From JAJEFO01 sp965221845 (GTDB lineage Bacteria; Pseudomonadota; Alphaproteobacteria; Rhodobacterales; Rhodobacteraceae), in contig OZ244919.1 in assembly GCA_965221845.1 (NCBI GenBank), forward strand, positions 2,976,001 through 3,040,000: a stretch of DNA of 64,000 nucleotides, written 5' to 3'. The notes under the pieces are model-generated. The model was not told where the DNA came from and did not search any database. It saw only the letters and a list, made by a program, of their open reading frames with translations. Of the stretch, positions 1-9,323 are shown piece by piece (positions within the stretch are counted from its first letter, which is position 1; every line of letters starts with the position of its first letter). A program made the translations under genes and the position numbers.

Positions 1-525
1 GAGCCGGGCAGCAGATGTCCGGAAACCCCTTTCGCAGGCATCCGTCGATGCCAGGGCCGTGCTTCGCGCGGTGCGTGCATGCTTCGGCCGCGTCCCCGAC
101 CCGATCGACGCGCTAAGTGGGAGCGGCTTCAGCCTCGCTGACTGCCTGATGTCGGGGCTCGCGGCGTTCCCGCCCGGGATCCCGTCCCTGCTCCGGTCCG
201 GCCGGCAGGTGCGGGGCGGCGAGGATCCGGTCCGGGCGCGCAACCTGCGCACGCCGTTCGGCGTGACGCGGGCGCCCTCGGTCGGATGCGCGCGCGGCGC
301 GACGGGGCCGGCCCCCGCGGCCTCCGCCGCTGCGGTCCGGGAGCGTCCACGCGGCCCTGCGGCGCGGGAAGGCGCGCGAGGGCCGGACGGCGTCCGGCGG
401 GCGTCTCCCGGTCCCGGCGGACGGGACCGGCCGCCGTTCCTCGCGCAAGGCCGTCTGCAGGCGCCGCTCGCGCCAGGACCCGCCGCGACGGGTCGAAGAC
501 CTGCTGCCACCAGATGCCATGAGCC
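1..525 (+). pseudogene. Decayed transposase, N-terminal part (ISNCY/IS4-like)
   Basis: This stretch aligns base by base with 46937-47430, where a longer copy of the same decayed gene lies. Readable pieces include CLMSGLA, PPGIPSLL, SGRQVRGGEDPVRARNLR and an FGV segment, which match the N-terminal region of a large DDE transposase family that I place near ISNCY/IS4 from memory. Frame is lost several times after about residue 60, and the similarity stops near 525, where an IS110-type fragment begins. The 5' end lies outside the window. It is a non-functional relic; the family name is less certain than the fact that it is a transposase. Confidence 0.6.
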
Positions 526-529
526 TGGT

Positions 530-890
530 CGGTATCTGCGTCTGGGGGATGATTCGGTCCGAAGGGACGTCCGGACGTCAGCATATGGTGGCAAGGGGGC
601 CGACAGGCGGCACCCCTTGCGGCGCGGTGGACCACGACCAGGGCACCGGCAAGGCCGGCAGCCCGATGCTGCGAAAGCACCTCGTGCAGATGGCCTGGCG
701 CTGGCTGCGGCACCAGCCGCGGAGCGCGCTGTCGAAGTGGTCCGGGCGCTGCGCCGTCGCCCGCGACGGGCGGCCGGGGAAGCGCGGGATCGTGGCGCTG
801 GCCAGGAAGCCGCTGGTGGCGCCGGGCGGTTCGCCACGACAGGGCCGGTGCCCGAGGGCGCGGTCCTGTCGAAGGCACGGGAGGAAGGAA
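530..890 (+). pseudogene. IS110/IS1111-type transposase C-terminal fragment
   Basis: The plus strand reads DQGTGKAGSPMLRKHLVQMA, then WRWLRHQP, then IVALARKPLVA. After a frame change it reads RFATTGPVPEGAVL. These are typical of the C-terminal part (transposase_20 domain and tail) of IS110-family transposases of the IS1111 group. The N-terminal RuvC-like catalytic domain is absent and the fragment directly abuts the preceding relic. It is broken by at least one frameshift and is not expected to be active. Confidence 0.6.
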
Positions 891-1225
891 GACCGGAACA
901 CCCGGGCGGCCCGACGGGGCCTCCGGGGATCCCGGGCAAGGCGTGCGACCGGCGGGACGCCTGTTTCGCCGCAGGCTGCGGCACCGTTCTTTCAGACGAG
1001 TCCCGCCTTCCGGAACGTCGCACCGCCCGAACGGGGCACCGTGGTCACGGGGCCGGCGACCGCCGGGCGGCCGAACCGGACAGCATCCATGTCTTGGGTC
1101 AAGCCCGGATCCGGCCTTTTCCGGGGGGGGGCCGGGAGCGGGGCTTTCCACAGCCTGTCCACATCCCGGCGGCCGTCCGGGCAGGCGGAAGCGGCCCGGC
1201 CGCAAGGGCGCGGCCCGTCCGGGCG

Positions 1226-2166
1226 TCAGGCGGCGGGCGCCGACCTGTCCTCCCGTCTGCGCCGGTCGCGGAGAAGGACGTTCGCGGTCACGACGAGCTT
1301 CCGCATGACCGCGGTCACGGCGACCTTGCGGGCCCTGCCCCTTTCCCGGAGCCGGCCGTACGTCTCCTTCATGCCGGGACCGGACGTGCAGGCCGCCATC
1401 GCCGCCATGCAGGGGACGTCCCTCGGACGCCGCCGCCCGCCGGTGACGTGGCGCCCGCCCCTGAGCGTGCCGCCGTCGCGGGCGAAGGGGGCGACGCCGG
1501 CCAGGGCGGCGGCCCGGCGGCTGCCGACGGCGCCCGGCCCGCCCGCCCGGGCGACCGGGGACGCGGCCGTGACCGGGCCGATGCCCGGCGCCGGGGCCGG
1601 ATGCCGCAGCTCTCCGCCAGGCCCTCCGACCCCTCGACGAGCGCCGCGGTCCGCCGGCCGGACGCGGCGACGCCGGCGCCGGTCCCGGCGAGGACCCCCT
1701 GGACGGGCCCGTCCGCGTCCGGACCGCCGGCCTGGCCCGGGACCGCCTCGGCCCGGCGCGCCTGTCGACGGGCGCCTCGCGCAGGACCGGCATGTCGCGG
1801 AGCCTGTCGACGGTCCCGTCCGCCGGCGCCGTGGCCGCCATGTCCGGGAACGCGGCGCGCAGGGCGGCCGGCACGCGCGCGCCGGCCCTGTCGGCCTTCG
1901 CCGGCTCGCCGCCGGCCCTGGGGAGGTCCCGGGACTGGCGCGGGTTCGCCACGACGACCTTGAGGCCCCGGTCGTGCAGGGACTGCAGGAGGGCCCGGTG
2001 CATCCGCCCCGTGGCCTCCGGGACGGCCCGCGCCGCCTTCCCCTCCCCGGGAGGCGGGCGACCTTGCGGAAGCCGTCCGTGTCGCTGGTCGCGGTCCCGT
2101 CCCGCCCGCCCGGGCGGATGTCCGGCGTCTTCCTGCTCACGTCGATTCCCGCGGCTGCGGCGGCCA
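1226..2166 (-). pseudogene. IS110 family transposase, frameshifted
   Basis: The minus strand starts with MAAAAAGIDVSRK, the usual opening of the IS110 DEDD (RuvC-like) domain with its first Asp in GIDVS. The next family motif, LKVVVANPRQSRD, is in another frame. The C-terminal motifs PGIGPVTAA, AALAGVAPFARDGGTLRGG and KVAVTAVMRKLVVTANVLLRD are back in the first frame. At least two compensating frameshifts separate the blocks, so the gene is broken although most of the length is present. The DNA here is extremely GC-rich: bases 1501-1560 contain only 4 A/T. Confidence 0.75.
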
Positions 2167-2604
2167 TGGTCTCCCGCTCCTGTCCTCGTGACGGTCCGGT
2201 TCCCGGACCCGGCGTCCATCGGGACGCGGGAGGACGGCGGGAGGACGGGCCGACCATGCTGTCCGACGGATCCGCTTGCGCGATCCAGGGAGTCATCGGT
2301 CCGGCCAGCCCTGCGGGGCCAGGCCCCGCACCGCCTCCGCCCGGCCGGGCGGCGGGGTCCCGGACCCGGCATCGACCGGGAAGGCGCCGGGAGGCAAGGG
2401 ACGGCCTTTCCACAGGAAATCGCCTCCAGCCTGTCCACGGCCACCTCCCCTGGTCATTGCCGGTTCGTTGAACATGCGAGGAGCCTGGACGCGCCGTCGG
2501 GCGCTCCCTGGAAAGCGGCGTTCAGCATTGCTGAGCGTTGCACCTCGCCGCTTCCCATTGCGCGTTCCGTGTCGTAACCTGCGGCGCTGATCCGGGAGGA
2601 AGAG
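2167..2604. other. Non-coding stretch upstream of the IS110 relic and of mmsA
   Basis: No gene is supported here. In the IS110 group the bridge RNA is made from the non-coding DNA upstream of the transposase, which would be the part next to 2166, but I cannot recognise a specific fold. A good Shine-Dalgarno sequence (GGGAGGAAG, about 2591-2600) for the following dehydrogenase gene lies at the right end. The promoter is not obvious. Confidence 0.4.
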
Positions 2605-4104
2605 ATGGAAGAGCTCTGCCACTACATCGATGGCCGGCGCGTCAAGGGAAGGTCGGGCCGGTTCGGGAACGTCTGCAATCCTGCCACCGGCGAGGTTCAG
2701 GCCCGCGTCCCGCTCGCCGGTGCCGAGGAAGTCGACGCCGCTGTCGCCAGGGCTGCGGAAGCGCAGCCCGCCTGGGCGGCAACGAACCCGCAGCGGCGCG
2801 CGCGCGTCATGATGGCGCTGGGCCGGCTCATCGTCGAGAACATGGACGCGCTGGCCGAGGCGGTGAGCCGCGAACACGGCAAGACGCTTCCCGACGCCCG
2901 CGGTGACGTGCAGAGGGGACTCGAGGTCGTCGAGGTCTGCATGGGCACGCCCGCGCTGCTCAAGGGAGAGTTCACGAACGACGGCGGTCCCGGCATCGAC
3001 CTCTATTCGATGCGCCAGCCCCTGGGCGTCGTGGCGGGCATCACCCCGTTCAACTTTCCGGCCATGATCCCCCTCTGGAAGCTGGCGCCGGCCATTTCCT
3101 GCGGCAACGCGATGGTCTTGAAGCCGTCCGAGCGCTGCCCGTCCGCCGCACTTCTCGTCGCGGGCCTCCTCAAGGAGGCCGGGCTGCCTGACGGCGTGCT
3201 GCAGATCGTGAACGGCGACAAGGAGGCCGTCGACGCCATTCTCGACAACGACACGGTCCAGGCCGTGGCCTTTGTCGGGTCGACGCCGGTCGCGGAATAC
3301 ATTTATGGCCGTGCCTGCTCGAACGGGAAGCGCGCGCAGTGCTTCGGCGGAGCGAAGAACCACATGATCGTCATGCCCGACGCCGATCTGGACAAGGCCG
3401 CCGACGCGCTGGTCGGCGCCGGCTACGGCGCAGCCGGGGAGCGTTGCATGGCGGTTTCGGTCGCGGTGCCGGTGGGAGAGCGGACGGGGGACGCGCTGAC
3501 CGAGCGGCTTGTGCAGAGGATAGAGAAGCTCAAGGTCGGCCCGTACACCGCCGGCGAGGACGTGGATTTCGGGCCGCTTGTCAGCAGGGCCAGCCAGAAG
3601 CGGGTGACAGGGCTCATCGACAGGGGCGTGGAGCAGGGGGCCACGCTCCTGGCCGATGGCCGGGATTTCACGCTTCAGGGCTACGAGGCCGGATACTTCC
3701 TCGGCCCTACGCTCTTTGACAACGTGACCCCCGACATGGACATCTACAAGGAGGAGATCTTCGGCCCGGTCCTGAGCCAGGTGCGGACGGAAAGCTACGA
3801 GGACGCGCTGAAGCTGGCAATGGACAGCCCGTACGGGAACGGTGCCGCCATCTTCACGGCCGACGGCGATGCGGCCCGGGACTTCGCGAACAGGGTGAAC
3901 GCCGGCATGGTGGGCATCAACTTCCCGATTCCCGTGCCGCTTTCCTACTACTCCTTCGGCGGCTGGAAGCGATCCGCCTTCGGAGACCTGAACCAGTACG
4001 GGCCCGACGCGTTCCGCTTCTACACGAGAACCAAGACCGTCACTGCACGCTGGTTTTCCGGCATCAAGGAAGGCGGCGAATTCGCTTTCAAGGCGATGGA
4101 CTGA
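2605..4104 (+). CDS. mmsA: CoA-acylating methylmalonate-semialdehyde dehydrogenase
   Basis: The 499-residue protein is full length for the family. It converts methylmalonate semialdehyde (valine and thymine catabolism) or malonate semialdehyde to propionyl-CoA or acetyl-CoA with NAD. The aldehyde dehydrogenase fold is clear: ITPFNFPAMIPLW in the cofactor domain, FVGSTPVAEYIY, the catalytic Cys281 in GERCMAVS, and the late motif EEIFGPVL. The usual general-base Glu of hydrolytic aldehyde dehydrogenases is replaced by FGGAKNHM, as is typical of this CoA-dependent subgroup. The start is set by a strong GGAGG 8-10 bases upstream. It stands alone, with transposon debris upstream and a convergent nucleotidase downstream. 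A link with the pyrimidine cluster at the right end is possible, since thymine degradation yields the same semialdehyde. Confidence 0.93.
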   Translation: MEELCHYIDGRRVKGRSGRFGNVCNPATGEVQARVPLAGAEEVDAAVARAAEAQPAWAATNPQRRARVMMALGRLIVENMDALAEAVSREHGKTLPDARGDVQRGLEVVEVCMGTPALLKGEFTNDGGPGIDLYSMRQPLGVVAGITPFNFPAMIPLWKLAPAISCGNAMVLKPSERCPSAALLVAGLLKEAGLPDGVLQIVNGDKEAVDAILDNDTVQAVAFVGSTPVAEYIYGRACSNGKRAQCFGGAKNHMIVMPDADLDKAADALVGAGYGAAGERCMAVSVAVPVGERTGDALTERLVQRIEKLKVGPYTAGEDVDFGPLVSRASQKRVTGLIDRGVEQGATLLADGRDFTLQGYEAGYFLGPTLFDNVTPDMDIYKEEIFGPVLSQVRTESYEDALKLAMDSPYGNGAAIFTADGDAARDFANRVNAGMVGINFPIPVPLSYYSFGGWKRSAFGDLNQYGPDAFRFYTRTKTVTARWFSGIKEGGEFAFKAMD

Positions 4105-4341
4105 GCCGCGGCTCCCGAGCGCGCAAGCCTTGTCGAATCGGCTGGATGCGGCCATGTCGGCCTGCCGCGGCGGCGCAGGCCGGGACACTCCCGTCATGGC
4201 GGCGCCGTCGCCATGCGGCTGGACGAGCGGGCCGGCCCGCAATCCCCCGGCGGCGCGCTCCGGCAAGTCCCGTCCCCAGCGCCTGGGGAGGCCACGTGCC
4301 CTCCATGCGTGCGGCCCGGAGCCGGCGAACGGCCCCTGCGG

Positions 4342-5910
4342 CTATTCCTGCCTGGAGATCCGACCTTCGACCTTCGGCATGACCGGGCCTTGGGCGGCCA
4401 TGTATTCGGCCAGCACGTCGGCCAGGTCCGGCCCGAAGTCATAGACATCCATCGCTTCGGTGGCGAACATGGCGTAGCCGTCACCGCCGTTGCGGACGTA
4501 GTTGTTCGTCACCACGCCGTAGACGGCCTCGGGATCGATGGTCTCTTCGCCGATCAGGACCTCCCGGATCCGGCCCTCGTTCGGGCCGGCTGCTGGATCC
4601 CAGCTGAAGCTGAGCCCCGCCACCTGCGGAAAGCGGCCCTTGAGGTCCTCGACCTGGCTTACGCCGTTCTCGAGCGCGTCGATGATGCTCTGGCCCCTTA
4701 TGCGGAAAGTCGCCAGGGTGTTCTGGAACGGCAGCACGGTCAAGATCTCGCCCATGGTCACTTCGCCCTCTTCGATCGATGCGCGAATGCCTCCTGAATT
4801 GGCGATCGCGACCTGGACGCCCTGATGCCGGACGCGGTCCAGCATGGAATCCGCGACCAGGTTTCCCAAGGCGCATTCCTCGGCCCTGCACACCGACCGA
4901 TCGCCCTGGATGAACGCGCCTGCCTCCGCCACGACCCTGTTCCGGATCGCGTCGAGCGGCTCGGCCAGCTCGCCGATCCTCGTCTTGGTGCCGGCGTCCT
5001 CTGCCACGCCGGCATCGAGCGGGACCGGCTCGCCCACGGCCTCGACAACCTTGCCTTCGCCGTCGAAGGTGACGTTGATCTCCCCAAGGAACCTGCCGTA
5101 GGCGTAGGCCTGCACGATGGCGGTGCTGCCGACCATCAATGGATAGGGCCCGTGCGCCCCTTCCTGCGTGTTCGACAGCAGCCGGTTGTCATGCCCTCCG
5201 ACAATGACGTCGACCTGAGGCACGGCCTCGGCAATGCGCAAGTCGACCGACAGGCCGGAATGGCTGAGGACGATGATCTTGTTGATCCCCTGTGCCTCCA
5301 TCCGCGCGACCTCGTCGCGCACGGCCTCGACCGGGTCGCTGAAACGCACGTTCGGGCCCGGCGAGGCCAGTTCGGCGTTGTCTTCGGGCGTCAGCCCGAT
5401 CAGTCCCAGCCGCTCCCCGCCGCGTTCCAGGACAGCCGACGGGCTGATCGCGCCGGCAAGGGCCGGCTCGTTTCCGATGTCCGCATTCGCCATCAGCATC
5501 GGAAAGTCGACGGAATCTACGAAGGCGCGCAGAACCTCCGGCCCGTCGTCAAACTCGTGGTTGCCCACGGCCATCGCGTCGTATCCCATCCTGTTCATCA
5601 TTTCGGCCGCAGCCTGGCCCTTGTACTGAGTGTAGAACAGCGATCCCTGGAACTGGTCGCCGCCATCGACAAGGATGTAGTTCTCGCTCCGCGCCTTTGC
5701 CGCCCTGATCGCGCTGACGAGACGTGCCGAGCCGCCGAAGCACTTGCCCGCTTCGTCGTCTTCCCGGCTGCAGGCCGAATCAAAGCGGTTGACCGGCTCG
5801 AAGCGCGCGTGGAAATCGTTCGTGTGAAGCACCGTCAGCCTGTAGTCGGCCGAGGCCATGCCGCCTGCAAGCGCCAGAAGCGCAGCTCCGCACAGGACTC
5901 TCGTCTTAAT
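4342..5910 (-). CDS. Secreted 5'-nucleotidase / 2',3'-cyclic phosphodiesterase, probable ATT start
   Basis: Predicted periplasmic metallophosphatase of the UshA/5'-nucleotidase family, which removes phosphate from extracellular nucleotides. Metal-binding motifs of the N-terminal calcineurin-like domain are visible: HTNDFHARF, DGGDQFQGS, GNHEFDDG and GGHDNRL. The C-terminal half carries the substrate-binding 5'-nucleotidase domain (NSGGIRASI, NYVRNGGDGY). The first ATG (5859) would give MASADYRL with no signal peptide. Reading upstream in frame gives KTRVLCGAALLALAGGMASA, an ideal signal peptide with an ASA cleavage site, opening at an ATT codon (5908-5910). A GGAAGG sequence lies 9 bases before that ATT, and no in-frame ATG, GTG or TTG exists between the two. 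I therefore place the start at ATT (522 residues). A mutated ATG is the alternative. Confidence 0.85.
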   Translation of the reverse strand: MKTRVLCGAALLALAGGMASADYRLTVLHTNDFHARFEPVNRFDSACSREDDEAGKCFGGSARLVSAIRAAKARSENYILVDGGDQFQGSLFYTQYKGQAAAEMMNRMGYDAMAVGNHEFDDGPEVLRAFVDSVDFPMLMANADIGNEPALAGAISPSAVLERGGERLGLIGLTPEDNAELASPGPNVRFSDPVEAVRDEVARMEAQGINKIIVLSHSGLSVDLRIAEAVPQVDVIVGGHDNRLLSNTQEGAHGPYPLMVGSTAIVQAYAYGRFLGEINVTFDGEGKVVEAVGEPVPLDAGVAEDAGTKTRIGELAEPLDAIRNRVVAEAGAFIQGDRSVCRAEECALGNLVADSMLDRVRHQGVQVAIANSGGIRASIEEGEVTMGEILTVLPFQNTLATFRIRGQSIIDALENGVSQVEDLKGRFPQVAGLSFSWDPAAGPNEGRIREVLIGEETIDPEAVYGVVTNNYVRNGGDGYAMFATEAMDVYDFGPDLADVLAEYMAAQGPVMPKVEGRISRQE

Positions 5911-6278
5911 GGATGCGGTCCTTCCATTGATTGGAGGGGGGCAAAATGGCTGAGGGCGACAAAGGTGTCAACTCCGGCGCGCGCGTCCCCACCGGCGGTG
6001 CCGTCGCCCCCGGTCTTCGTGGCGGGCGCCTCCTCCTGCATGCGGAGACTGCCGGGGTCGGCGGTCCGTCACGTCCCGCGACCCTTCGCGCGCAGGCGCC
6101 TCGGACGCGAGCCCGAGGCCGGGATGCCGGATGTCACGGGCATGCGCAGGCTCGCCGCATGCCCGGGCGGCGGGTCCCCGGGGCCGGTTCGCCGCCGCCT
6201 GCGGCCGGCAAGGGCCGGGCAGCCCGTACCGGCGTTTGGCGCTGGCGCGTCATGCCCGGGACGGCTAAAGACCCGCCC
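5911..6278. other. Intergenic region between divergent nucleotidase and hisC
   Basis: This 368-base region holds no supported gene. Promoters for both divergent genes must lie here or nearby, but no clear -35/-10 pair, operator palindrome or RNA element was found. A long open frame that runs in from 5931 is only the upstream extension of hisC. Confidence 0.4.
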
Positions 6279-7367
6279 ATGACCAGAACGCCCGTCCCGA
6301 AGGCCGGCATCGAGCTGATTGCACTGTATCAGGGCGGGGAAAGCCGTCTTGACGGATGCAGCGACGTCTTGAAGCTGTCGTCGAACGAAAACCCGCTCGG
6401 GCCGCCCGAGACGGCAAGGGCCGCATGGTCCCAGGTGGCCGGCGAGCTGCACCGGTACCCGTCGACCGACCATGCCTGCCTGCGCCACGCGATAGCCGAG
6501 GTTCATGACGTGAACCCGGATCAGGTCATCTGCGGCGCCGGGTCTGACGAAATCATCTCCTTTCTCTGCCATGCCTATGGCGGGGAAGGCGCGGAGGTGA
6601 TTCACACCGCGCACGGGTTCGCCATGTACCGGATTGCGGCCATGGCGGCCGGCTCCACGCCCGTAGAGGTGCCCGAAGCGGAGCGTCACGTGGCCGTTGA
6701 CCGCGTCCTGGAGGGCGTCACCGATCGCACGCGGCTCGTCTTCGTGGCAAACCCGTCCAATCCGACGGGCACGATGATCGGCGCGGGCGAGGTCCGTCGG
6801 CTTGCCGAAGCCCTGCCGGGCCGTGCGCTCCTCGTCCTGGACGGGGCCTATGCCGAGTACGTGGACGGATTCGACGGCGGCGCCGCCCTGGTCGCGGCGC
6901 GCGACAATGTCATGACGATCCGCACGTTCTCCAAGATCTACGGGCTTGGCGGGCTTCGCGTCGGCTGGGGATACGGTCCGGCGCACGTCATCGACAATCT
7001 CAACCGGGTGCGTCCCCCCTTCAACCTCTCGGCGGTTCAGCTGTCGGTCGCCGCAGCGGCCATGCGCGACCGGAACTGGGTAAGGCGCTGTATGGAGGAG
7101 AACGCCGCCTGCCGCGAGTGGCTGTCGAACGCCCTGGTCGAGCTGGATGTCCCCTCGGACCCGTCGAGCGCAAACTTCGTCCTGGCCCGTTTCCGGAACG
7201 AGGAGGAGGCGAACGCCTGTGACGCCGCGTTTCGCGAGGACGGCATTCTGGTCCGAAAGGTCGGGGGCTACAGGCTGCCGGACTGTCTGCGGATCACCGT
7301 TGGCGGCAGGAGCGACTGCCGGCGTGTGGTCGAGAGCGTTCGGCGCTTCAGGGAGCTCGGGACATGA
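6279..7367 (+). CDS. hisC: Histidinol-phosphate / aromatic aminotransferase
   Basis: PLP enzyme of fold type I, 362 residues, that transaminates imidazole-acetol phosphate in histidine synthesis. In this lineage it probably also acts on aromatic keto acids, given its partner. Visible motifs are KLSSNENPLGPP at the N-terminus, GAGSDEIISFL, NPSNPTGT, DGAYAEY, and the PLP lysine Lys219 in RTFSKIYGLGGLR. The start at 6279 (MTRTPVPKAGIELIALY) matches where related proteins begin; an in-frame ATG at 6252 is the alternative. The stop overlaps the start of tyrC by four bases (ATGA), so the two are translationally coupled. Confidence 0.9.
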   Translation: MTRTPVPKAGIELIALYQGGESRLDGCSDVLKLSSNENPLGPPETARAAWSQVAGELHRYPSTDHACLRHAIAEVHDVNPDQVICGAGSDEIISFLCHAYGGEGAEVIHTAHGFAMYRIAAMAAGSTPVEVPEAERHVAVDRVLEGVTDRTRLVFVANPSNPTGTMIGAGEVRRLAEALPGRALLVLDGAYAEYVDGFDGGAALVAARDNVMTIRTFSKIYGLGGLRVGWGYGPAHVIDNLNRVRPPFNLSAVQLSVAAAAMRDRNWVRRCMEENAACREWLSNALVELDVPSDPSSANFVLARFRNEEEANACDAAFREDGILVRKVGGYRLPDCLRITVGGRSDCRRVVESVRRFRELGT

Positions 7368-8281
7368 CGGCGGTCTACCGTCGCGTTGCCCTGATCGGTC
7401 TCGGACTCGTCGCGTCTTCCATGGCCCGCGCCATCCGGCGCGCCGGGCTTGCGACCGAGATCGTCGGCACGGCCAGGTCGGCGGAGAGCCTCGAAACGGC
7501 ACGGGAACTCGGTTTGTGCGACATCGTGACCGACACCCCGGCCCGGGCGGCGGCAGGCGCCGACCTCGTCGTCCTCGCCGTGCCCGTTGGCGCGATGGAG
7601 GCCGTTGCGCGCGAGATCCGACCTTGCCTCGAACCCGGCGCCACCCTCACGGACGTCGGTTCGGTCAAGCGGGCGGTGGTTGATGCCGTCGCGCCCCACG
7701 TGCCCGAAGGCGTTCACTTCATTCCCGGCCATCCGCTCGCCGGGACCGAGCATTCGGGGCCTCGCGCTGGCTTCGCGGAGCTCTTCGAGAACCGCTGGTG
7801 CATCCTGCTGCCCGATCCGGGCACCGATGATGAGGCGCTCGGCCGGCTGAAGCGGTTCTGGCGGGGCATGGGCGCAAATGTCGAGGAGATGGGCATCGAC
7901 CATCACGACCTGGTCCTGGCGGTCACGAGTCACTGTCCGCATCTCATCGCCTACACGATGGTCGGCGTGGCCGATGACCTTCGAAGGGTGACGGACAGCG
8001 AGGTCGTGAAGTACTCGGCGGCAGGCTTTCGGGACTTCACGCGAATCGCGGCATCCGATCCGACGATGTGGCGGGACGTGTTCCTGAACAACAGGCAGGC
8101 GACGCTCGAAATCCTGGGCCGCTTCACGGAGGAGCTGTTCGCCTTGCAGCGCGCGATCAGGACGGGAGATGCAGAGCTGCTTTTCGACTACTTCACCCGC
8201 ACACGCGCGATCCGCCGCGGCATCATCGAGGCAGGCCAGGACACGGATGCGCCGGACTTCGGCCGCGGCGGGTCGCGATGA
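7364..8281 (+). CDS. tyrC: Prephenate / arogenate (cyclohexadienyl) dehydrogenase
   Basis: NAD(P)-dependent TyrA-family enzyme of 305 residues that oxidises prephenate or arogenate in tyrosine synthesis. The N-terminus has the Rossmann loop in ALIGLGLVASSMARAI. The central signature HFIPGHPLAGTEHSGP and the conserved SHCPHLIAY, with its catalytic-domain histidine, follow. The helical C-terminal dimerisation domain is complete. It overlaps hisC by ATGA, an arrangement common in Rhodobacterales. That pairing suggests the aminotransferase and the dehydrogenase are made together, with HisC serving tyrosine and phenylalanine transamination as well. Confidence 0.9.
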   Translation: MTAVYRRVALIGLGLVASSMARAIRRAGLATEIVGTARSAESLETARELGLCDIVTDTPARAAAGADLVVLAVPVGAMEAVAREIRPCLEPGATLTDVGSVKRAVVDAVAPHVPEGVHFIPGHPLAGTEHSGPRAGFAELFENRWCILLPDPGTDDEALGRLKRFWRGMGANVEEMGIDHHDLVLAVTSHCPHLIAYTMVGVADDLRRVTDSEVVKYSAAGFRDFTRIAASDPTMWRDVFLNNRQATLEILGRFTEELFALQRAIRTGDAELLFDYFTRTRAIRRGIIEAGQDTDAPDFGRGGSR

Positions 8282-8330
8282 CATGCGTCAAGCCGATGCA
8301 GCCCGTGACCCCGTTTCCGGAGAACGGGCG

Positions 8331-9323
8331 TCACCAGGCCGGGAGCGGCGGAGCCTTTCCCAACGGAATCGCGCCCAGCCTGACCTGGCCTCCCGAGAAC
8401 GCGAGCGGCAGCTCAAGCACGTCGGCAGGACCGCTCATCGGCGCGAGCGCGGATTCAAGCATGTCGCGAAGTTCCGGCCGGAACAGCCCCGCCCCTTCCG
8501 CGACGCCCAGAACGGACCGCCATTCCGCCACGCGGAGCATGATCTCGCCGTAGGGCACGCCATCATCGGCGACATTCAGGTCGCCGCTTGCGCTGAGGGA
8601 GAGGTCGCCCCAGCGAACGGACAGATCGCTCACCTCCAGCCGGGTGATCCCGAGACGCTTCCCTTCCAGAGAGCGTCGATCCATCGGGGCGTCGAGCGCA
8701 AGCGCCACGTCGGCGTGGATCACGCTCACGTGATCGGGCAGCGTCCGGGACGGATCCAGGGCGCGTTGCAACGAGTCAGGCAGGGAGATCTCCAGCAGTT
8801 CCATTCCCGCGCGGTACGTGTTCTCGCGCACCGGCATCGCCTCGATGGCGAAGCGCCACTCCCCTGACGAGACGTCCCAGCCCCGGGACGAGTGAACCCG
8901 GGGGTTCCGCACGACCAGCCGCGCCCTTTCCAGGGCAAGGTCCTTCAGCGGCTTGAGGAAGAGGGATGCCCGAGCGCTGTCATGGCTTATTCGAAGCGCC
9001 TCATGCGGCGTCGAGATCACGTGCTCGTCCGGCAATGCGGCGATGACCTGATACGGCCTGTACGCAAGGGAGAGGAACTGCACGAAAGGCGCCGACCATG
9101 CGATGCCCGTTCGAGGGCTCGCGAGCCTGGGATCCTGGATGGTGGTGTCGAAGCGGCTGGGGAAGCCGCGCGTCGTGATGTCCGAGAATTCCGCCACCCG
9201 GCCTTCGGTTCGCCTTTGTTCCATCCAGGACGTCAGGCCTCTCTGGTAGGCCGAGTGTCCGATGACCCACCAACACATCCACAGGAGCGCGGCGACGACC
9301 AGCAGGGCGACAAGACGCAGCAT
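8331..9323 (-). CDS. DUF2125 membrane-anchored protein
   Basis: The 330-residue protein has one N-terminal membrane segment (LVALLVVAALLWMCWWVIG, residues 4-22) and then a soluble domain that would lie in the periplasm. Features such as SDITTRGFPSRFDTTI and the C-terminal LPLAFSGGQVRLGAIPLG agree with DUF2125, an alphaproteobacterial family of unknown function with an AsmA-like repeat feel (SLSLSASGDL-type beta strands). It is convergent with tyrC, 49 bases away. No catalytic motif can be assigned. The family call is from memory. Confidence 0.75.
   Translation of the reverse strand: MLRLVALLVVAALLWMCWWVIGHSAYQRGLTSWMEQRRTEGRVAEFSDITTRGFPSRFDTTIQDPRLASPRTGIAWSAPFVQFLSLAYRPYQVIAALPDEHVISTPHEALRISHDSARASLFLKPLKDLALERARLVVRNPRVHSSRGWDVSSGEWRFAIEAMPVRENTYRAGMELLEISLPDSLQRALDPSRTLPDHVSVIHADVALALDAPMDRRSLEGKRLGITRLEVSDLSVRWGDLSLSASGDLNVADDGVPYGEIMLRVAEWRSVLGVAEGAGLFRPELRDMLESALAPMSGPADVLELPLAFSGGQVRLGAIPLGKAPPLPAW

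Noticed and set aside
5857..5859. ATG at 5859 as the start of the 5'-nucleotidase
   Set aside because: It would begin at the cleavage site of the signal peptide, leaving a protein with no export signal, and has no Shine-Dalgarno in place.
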